From Mesorhizobium loti (lineage in GTDB: Bacteria > Pseudomonadota > Alphaproteobacteria > Rhizobiales > Rhizobiaceae), in contig NZ_QGGH01000008.1 in assembly GCF_003148495.1 (NCBI RefSeq), positions 1 to 64,000 of the forward strand: a DNA stretch of 64,000 nt, read 5' to 3'. A model generated the notes under the pieces. The model was given only the letters and a program-made list of their open reading frames with translations, did no database searches and was not told where the DNA came from. The translations under genes were made by a program, and so were the position numbers. The first letter of the stretch is position 1, and every line of letters starts with the position of its first letter. Below, piece by piece: positions 59,618-64,000 of the stretch.

Positions 59618-60580
59618 TTAGCCCTCGGTTGTCAGCGCCTCGCATTTGGCCCTCGACAATGGCCGTCGCTGCTGTGCTTCGAATGCCCGCAGGCCCAGTC
59701 GCCAGCAGGCTATTGTAATCACCGCGCCGCCGAACACATCCATCAGATTGTGCCCGCCATGGATAAGAATTGCCGGCACCAACGCGGTGTTGGCGAGGAT
59801 CAGCGCGAAACGAGCAAATGGATACGGCCAGATTGCGAAAAGCGACATCAGCGCCATGACCGTGTGGAACGACGGGAACCCTATGAGCCCTGTCGCCCGA
59901 ATGGCTGAAATGTCGTTGATGCCATAAACCAGCAGGCGATTCAATTCCGCCCCGTAGGCGGAATTGACCACGGGTCCAACAATGCGATCGATTTCAGGGT
60001 CCAAGGTCCAGTAGGCGGAAGCGCCACTGGACGGAAACAGCGCCCAGCAAAAAATAGTGGCCAGCGCGGCAAACACCGCCGCCAGCATGGCAGCGTGAAG
60101 CTGCTTCCGATCGTTGGCCATGCCCAGGAAGAGAAAGACAAACAGGATCTGAGCCAGCGTCAGAGTATAGACCTGCCTCAGCGTATCCGAGAGAAGCGGG
60201 TATTGAGAAATCCATGCACAGGCGTCTGGCCACGAGTAACCGAACCAGGAGTCGATCCACACCAAGGTGGCGTCGATCGGCGCTGAATGCCGTGGCAAGA
60301 GCAGAAGGTTGAACAGCGAGGCAACAACTGAAAAGAGGATGAACAGCGCCAGAGCATGCGCAGTGAGCGCGATCCGCTCCGCTTTGCGGACCCGGCGATA
60401 GAATTGGCCGAGAGCGGTCATGACAATGGCAAAGCCGATGGAAAAAACATGGCTGTCAAGCGCAACGGTGACGTCCTTGACCCATGCAAGGAAAAAGCAG
60501 ACGGCGACTAGCGCCAACACAATAGTCAGTATTGTCCGCTCTGCAGGTAGTAGGGTCATGCTTGAAACATGACCAATCAT
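59618..60580 (-). CDS. PAP2/inositolphosphotransferase-like membrane protein
   Basis: A 320-residue polytopic membrane protein with about seven to eight spans. GFPSFHTVMAL and HGGHNLMDVFGGAVI correspond to the two histidine motifs of the PAP2 phosphatase superfamily, in the Aur1/Ipt1-like subgroup. Such proteins dephosphorylate or transfer lipid head groups. Specific substrate unknown. Start at 60580 is the longest; ATG 60559 is an alternative. Confidence 0.8.
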   Translation of the reverse strand: MIGHVSSMTLLPAERTILTIVLALVAVCFFLAWVKDVTVALDSHVFSIGFAIVMTALGQFYRRVRKAERIALTAHALALFILFSVVASLFNLLLLPRHSAPIDATLVWIDSWFGYSWPDACAWISQYPLLSDTLRQVYTLTLAQILFVFLFLGMANDRKQLHAAMLAAVFAALATIFCWALFPSSGASAYWTLDPEIDRIVGPVVNSAYGAELNRLLVYGINDISAIRATGLIGFPSFHTVMALMSLFAIWPYPFARFALILANTALVPAILIHGGHNLMDVFGGAVITIACWRLGLRAFEAQQRRPLSRAKCEALTTEG

Positions 60581-60655
60581 CGTTAATCAAGAGTGAAAAT
60601 GGAAGCAGGAGTGGTCAAGAACTCCTGTGAGAATCCTATCGAGAATATAAGAACC

Positions 60656-61255
60656 TCAGAAAGCCATTGAATTCGAATTTTCTAATATAAGCTTCTCCCG
60701 AATTATATCAGCGCACTGGGCAGAGTTCAGAAGTGACGTATCGACTTCGAGATCGTACACGCCTGGCCGATGCACCTCTTCCTGCCACAGACGCACGGGC
60801 AATGGCGCGGGATCGTCAGCCGAGGCGGTCACATATCCCTTGTCCGCGGCGCTGGCCGCACGCCTCTCCATGATGATTTCGATCGGGCAGCGAACGCCGA
60901 CAAGCAGCACCGGCAGGCCGGCGAGACGGCGGGCGCAATCGACGAGGCAGTTAAGGGGTTTCGAATAGGCATCGTGGTGGCCGACATCCGCAACGACATT
61001 CAGCCCCAGCCGGCTGTGAGCGGCTATCGATTCGTAGAGCGCTGCGTACAATCCGGGCACGACGCTTTCAAGATCCGGACGCTCGCCACCCGGCCGCAGC
61101 CCAATTCCAGGCTGATAGCGTGCCGGCGTGGCCTGCTCGTAAACGTCAACACCGAGATTGATCCAGACGCCATCGAAACTCTCCTGAATAGCTCTGGCGA
61201 TGCTTGATTTTCCCGATCGCGGCGCGCCGTTCAAGATGATGATCTGGCCAACCAT
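60656..61255 (-). CDS. Chloramphenicol phosphotransferase-like P-loop kinase
   Basis: A 199-residue P-loop kinase-like protein. Walker A is NGAPRSGKSS near residue 9, and the middle VNVV-type core is LNVVADVGHHDAYS. Its length and fold pattern match the CPT family (Streptomyces chloramphenicol 3-O-phosphotransferase). A resistance role is not demonstrated; many CPT-like proteins have unknown substrates. The last 70 bp and the downstream gap are A/T-rich compared with neighbours. Confidence 0.78.
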   Translation of the reverse strand: MVGQIIILNGAPRSGKSSIARAIQESFDGVWINLGVDVYEQATPARYQPGIGLRPGGERPDLESVVPGLYAALYESIAAHSRLGLNVVADVGHHDAYSKPLNCLVDCARRLAGLPVLLVGVRCPIEIIMERRAASAADKGYVTASADDPAPLPVRLWQEEVHRPGVYDLEVDTSLLNSAQCADIIREKLILENSNSMAF

Positions 61256-61277
61256 GCGTCACCTCGTGTTCCAATGG

Positions 61278-61303
61278 AAAAAGCCCCGTTTCCGGGGCTT
61301 TTT
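61278..61303 (-). terminator. Terminator of the clpS-clpA operon
   Basis: AAAAAGCCCC pairs with GGGGCTTTTT around a 6-base loop, giving a T-run in either direction. It lies 16 bp beyond the clpA stop. Confidence 0.9.
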
Positions 61304-61318
61304 CGACTTTCGTAAGGC

Positions 61319-63787
61319 TCAGTTCTTTCGGGGCAGTTGCGGCACGAGGCTGCGCTTGCCGCCGTCCTTGCCCTTGGCCTCGGGCTTTGGCGCCACCAGC
61401 TTCTTGGCCGCGGGCTTTTTCGCGACGGCCTTTCTGGGCTTCGGCGTTTCTTCCGGCTCTTCCTTCTTCGGCTTCACCGGCGCCTCGTCGGCGAGCGATT
61501 CGAGCTTCAGGCCGGTCTCGCCGGTTTCCTTCTTCTCGACGGTGACACGCACCGTGCCGCCCTTCTTGAGCTTGCCGAACAACACCTCGTCGGCTAACGG
61601 CTTCTTGATGTGCTCCTGGATGACCCGGCCGAGCGGCCGCGCTCCCATGCGCTCATCATAGCCCTTGTCGGCGAGCCAGGCGATCGCATCCGCCGACAGG
61701 TCGAAGGTGACGCCACGCTCGGAAAGCTGTGCCTCGAGTTGCATGACGAACTTCTGCACCACCTGATGGATGACCGGAACCGGCAGCGAGCCGAACGGGA
61801 TGATCGCATCGAGACGGTTGCGGAACTCCGGCGTGAACAGCCGGTTGATCGCCTCGACATCATCGCCTTCGCGCTTGGTCGAACCGAAACCTATCGCCGC
61901 GCGCTGGGCATCCGACGCACCCGCATTGGTGGTCATGATCAGGATCACATTGCGGAAGTCGATCTGCTTGCCGTTGTGGTCCGTCAGCTTGCCGTGGTCC
62001 ATCACCTGCAACAGGATGTTGAACAGGTCCGGATGCGCCTTCTCGACTTCGTCCAGCAACAGCACGCAGTGCGGATGCTGATCGACGCCGTCGGTCAAGA
62101 GGCCGCCCTGGTCGAAGCCGACATAGCCGGGAGGAGCACCGATCAGCCGCGACACGGTGTGGCGTTCCATATATTCCGACATGTCGAAGCGGATCAGCTC
62201 GACGCCGAGCGACGCGGCCAACTGCTTGGCCACTTCGGTCTTGCCGACGCCGGTCGGGCCGGAGAACAGGTAGGAGCCGATCGGCTTCTCCGGTTCGCGC
62301 AGTCCGGCACGTGCCAGCTTGATCGCCGAGGTAAGCGCACTGATCGCGGTATCCTGGCCATAGACGACGCGCTTCAGCTCGATATCGAGGCCTTGCAGCA
62401 CCTTCTCGTCGTCGGCCGAAACCGTCTTCGGCGGGATGCGGGCCATGGTGGCGATCGTCGCCTCGATCTCCTTGATGCCGATGGTCTTCTTGCGCTTGGC
62501 TTCCGGCACCAGCATCTGCGAGGCGCCGGTCTCGTCGATCACGTCGATCGCCTTGTCCGGCAGCTTGCGGTCGTTGATGTAGCGTGCCGACAGCTCCACC
62601 GAGGCCTTGATCGCCTCGTTGGTGAACTTCACCTTGTGGAATTCCTCATAATAGGGCTTCAGGCCCTTCATGATCTCGATGGCGTCCTCGATGGTCGGCT
62701 CGTTGACGTCGATCTTCTGGAAGCGCCGCACCAGGGCACGGTCCTTCTCGAAGAACTGGCGGAATTCCTTGTAGGTGGTCGAGCCGATGCAGCGGATCGC
62801 ACCCGACGACAAGGCCGGCTTCAACAGGTTGGACGCGTCCATGGCGCCGCCTGATGTGGCCCCTGCCCCGATGACCGTGTGGATCTCGTCGATGAACAGC
62901 ACGGCACCTGGATAGTCCTCGAGCTCCTTGACGACCTGCTTCAGCCGTTCCTCGAAATCGCCGCGATAGCGCGTGCCGGCAAGCAGCGTGCCCATGTCGA
63001 GCGCGAAGATGGTGGCGTTGTGCAGCACTTCGGGAACGTCGCCCTCGACGATGCGCTTGGCCAGGCCCTCGGCGATCGCCGTCTTGCCGACGCCGGGGTC
63101 GCCGACATAGAGCGGGTTGTTCTTGGAGCGGCGGCACAGCACCTGGATGGTGCGGTTGATCTCGGACTCGCGGCCGATCAGCGGATCGATCTTGCCGGCC
63201 TTGGCCTTGTTGTTGAGGTTGACGCAATAAGCGGTCAGCGCATCCTGCTGCTGCTTCTTCTTGCCACCTTCCTCTTGCGGTTCGGCGCCGTTCTGGCCGC
63301 CCTGCTCGTCATCGGCGCCGCGCGGCGAGCGTGTCTCCGACGCACCCGGACGCTTGGCAATGCCGTGCGAGATGTAGTTGACCGCGTCGTAGCGGGTCAT
63401 CTGCTGTTCCTGCAGGAAATAGGCGGCATGGCTCTCGCGCTCGGCGAAGATGGCGACGAGCACGTTGGCGCCCGACACTTCCTCGCGGCCAGACGACTGG
63501 ACATGGATCACCGCGCGCTGGATGACGCGTTGGAAACCGGCCGTCGGCTTGGAGTCCTCGTCGTAACCGGTGACGAGGTTGTCGAGCTCGGTGTCGATAT
63601 AGGTGAGCACCGTGTGCTTGAGCTCATCGAGATCGACATTGCAGGCGCGCATGACGGCGGCCGCCTCGGTGTCGTCGATGAGCGCGAGCAGCAGGTGTTC
63701 AAGGGTTGCATATTCATGGTGCCGCTCATTGGCGAGCGTCAGCGCCTGGTGAAGCGCCTTTTCCAGGCCTTGGGAGAAAGCCGGCAT
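61319..63787 (-). CDS. clpA: ATP-dependent Clp protease ATP-binding subunit ClpA
   Basis: Unfoldase partner of ClpP. The 822-residue protein has the N-domain (about 1-150), AAA1 with Walker [16 protein letters not shown] and AAA2 with [14 protein letters not shown]. It ends with a Lys/Pro/Ala-rich tail of about 50 residues (residues 770-822) not found in E. coli ClpA but common in this group. It lies 6 bp after clpS, its adaptor. Confidence 0.97.
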   Translation of the reverse strand: MPAFSQGLEKALHQALTLANERHHEYATLEHLLLALIDDTEAAAVMRACNVDLDELKHTVLTYIDTELDNLVTGYDEDSKPTAGFQRVIQRAVIHVQSSGREEVSGANVLVAIFAERESHAAYFLQEQQMTRYDAVNYISHGIAKRPGASETRSPRGADDEQGGQNGAEPQEEGGKKKQQQDALTAYCVNLNNKAKAGKIDPLIGRESEINRTIQVLCRRSKNNPLYVGDPGVGKTAIAEGLAKRIVEGDVPEVLHNATIFALDMGTLLAGTRYRGDFEERLKQVVKELEDYPGAVLFIDEIHTVIGAGATSGGAMDASNLLKPALSSGAIRCIGSTTYKEFRQFFEKDRALVRRFQKIDVNEPTIEDAIEIMKGLKPYYEEFHKVKFTNEAIKASVELSARYINDRKLPDKAIDVIDETGASQMLVPEAKRKKTIGIKEIEATIATMARIPPKTVSADDEKVLQGLDIELKRVVYGQDTAISALTSAIKLARAGLREPEKPIGSYLFSGPTGVGKTEVAKQLAASLGVELIRFDMSEYMERHTVSRLIGAPPGYVGFDQGGLLTDGVDQHPHCVLLLDEVEKAHPDLFNILLQVMDHGKLTDHNGKQIDFRNVILIMTTNAGASDAQRAAIGFGSTKREGDDVEAINRLFTPEFRNRLDAIIPFGSLPVPVIHQVVQKFVMQLEAQLSERGVTFDLSADAIAWLADKGYDERMGARPLGRVIQEHIKKPLADEVLFGKLKKGGTVRVTVEKKETGETGLKLESLADEAPVKPKKEEPEETPKPRKAVAKKPAAKKLVAPKPEAKGKDGGKRSLVPQLPRKN

Positions 63788-63793
63788 GTTACC

Positions 63794-64000
63794 TCACTTC
63801 TTCTCCATCACGCATTGCAGCGGATGCTGATTCTGTCGGGCGAAATCCATGACCTGGGACACTTTGGTCTCGGCCACCTCGAATGTATAGACCCCGCACT
63901 CGCCCACTCCATGATTGTGAACATGAAGCATGATGCGTGTGGCGGCTTCGCGGTCCTTCTGGAAAAAACGCTCCAGCACGTGAACCACGAACTCCATGGG
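63794..64000 (-). CDS. clpS: ATP-dependent Clp protease adaptor ClpS, C-terminal part
   Basis: Adaptor that delivers N-degron substrates to ClpA. The visible 68 residues begin at the window edge and include [37 protein letters not shown] and the C-terminal [10 protein letters not shown], all strongly conserved in ClpS. The N-terminal part is outside the window. Confidence 0.95.

Noticed and set aside
60656-61255. Antibiotic resistance gene
   Set aside because: CPT-like fold alone does not show chloramphenicol as substrate; kept as a kinase-like protein.

Overview
The window looks like a chromosomal segment from an alphaproteobacterium of the order Hyphomicrobiales, most likely Mesorhizobium or a close relative. 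This is inferred from the high G+C, the FixL/FixJ/FixK oxygen-sensing cascade, the rhizobial gene orders (trpD-trpC-moaC-moeA-lexA; frr-uppS-cdsA-rseP-bamA-lpxD-fabZ-lpxA-lpxI-lpxB/gltA) and DUF982, DUF1697, DUF1849 (EipB) and DUF4031 proteins. I made no database search. I saw no tRNA, rRNA, CRISPR array, prophage or transposase.

Region 1 (1-4.7 kb) is a compact microaerobic regulatory module. It has a universal stress protein fragment, a soluble heme-PAS histidine kinase FixL, the response regulator FixJ, a small unknown gene, a pyridoxamine-phosphate-oxidase-like flavoprotein, a cysteine-free FixK and a DUF982 gene. Two FixK-type boxes and one FixJ-type box can be read in the intergenic DNA, so most of the circuit is visible.

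Region 2 (4.8-16.4 kb) is accessory. A minus-strand operon encodes an M17 aminopeptidase, a proline-iminopeptidase-like hydrolase and a complete Opp/Dpp-type ABC importer, with a divergent LysR regulator. It is followed by an NCS1 nucleobase permease and a DUF1697 gene.

Region 3 (16.4-26.6 kb) is housekeeping. On the minus strand are tpiA, secG, an L,D-transpeptidase and pyrG. On the plus strand are a PpiD-like foldase, trpD, trpC, moaC and moeA.

Region 4 (26.6-31.6 kb) is a tryptophan-degradation block: a kynurenine-formamidase-like hydrolase, 2-aminobenzoate-CoA ligase, tryptophan 2,3-dioxygenase and kynureninase. It sits between moeA and lexA, right next to tryptophan biosynthesis genes. 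It should take tryptophan to anthraniloyl-CoA.

Region 5 (31.9-53.7 kb) has lexA (with a perfect alphaproteobacterial SOS box), a ComEC-like protein, gltX and gltA. These are followed by the long minus-strand envelope series rpsB-tsf ... pyrH-frr-uppS-cdsA-rseP-bamA-lpxD-fabZ-lpxA-lpxI-lpxB. The series is split between tsf and pyrH by a divergent aldo-keto reductase/LysR pair with clear operator-like palindromes.

Region 6 (53.9-64 kb) has a DUF4031 gene, an acyltransferase-like protein, EipB, RidA, a glycerophosphodiesterase, a FemAB/GNAT-like protein, a HIT protein, a PAP2-like membrane phosphatase, a chloramphenicol-phosphotransferase-like kinase, clpA and the 3' part of clpS.

I found no wholly new system. 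The most interesting items are the Fix regulatory circuit, the tryptophan-catabolic insertion, the peptide/amide utilisation cluster and several uncharacterised palindromes and repeats.
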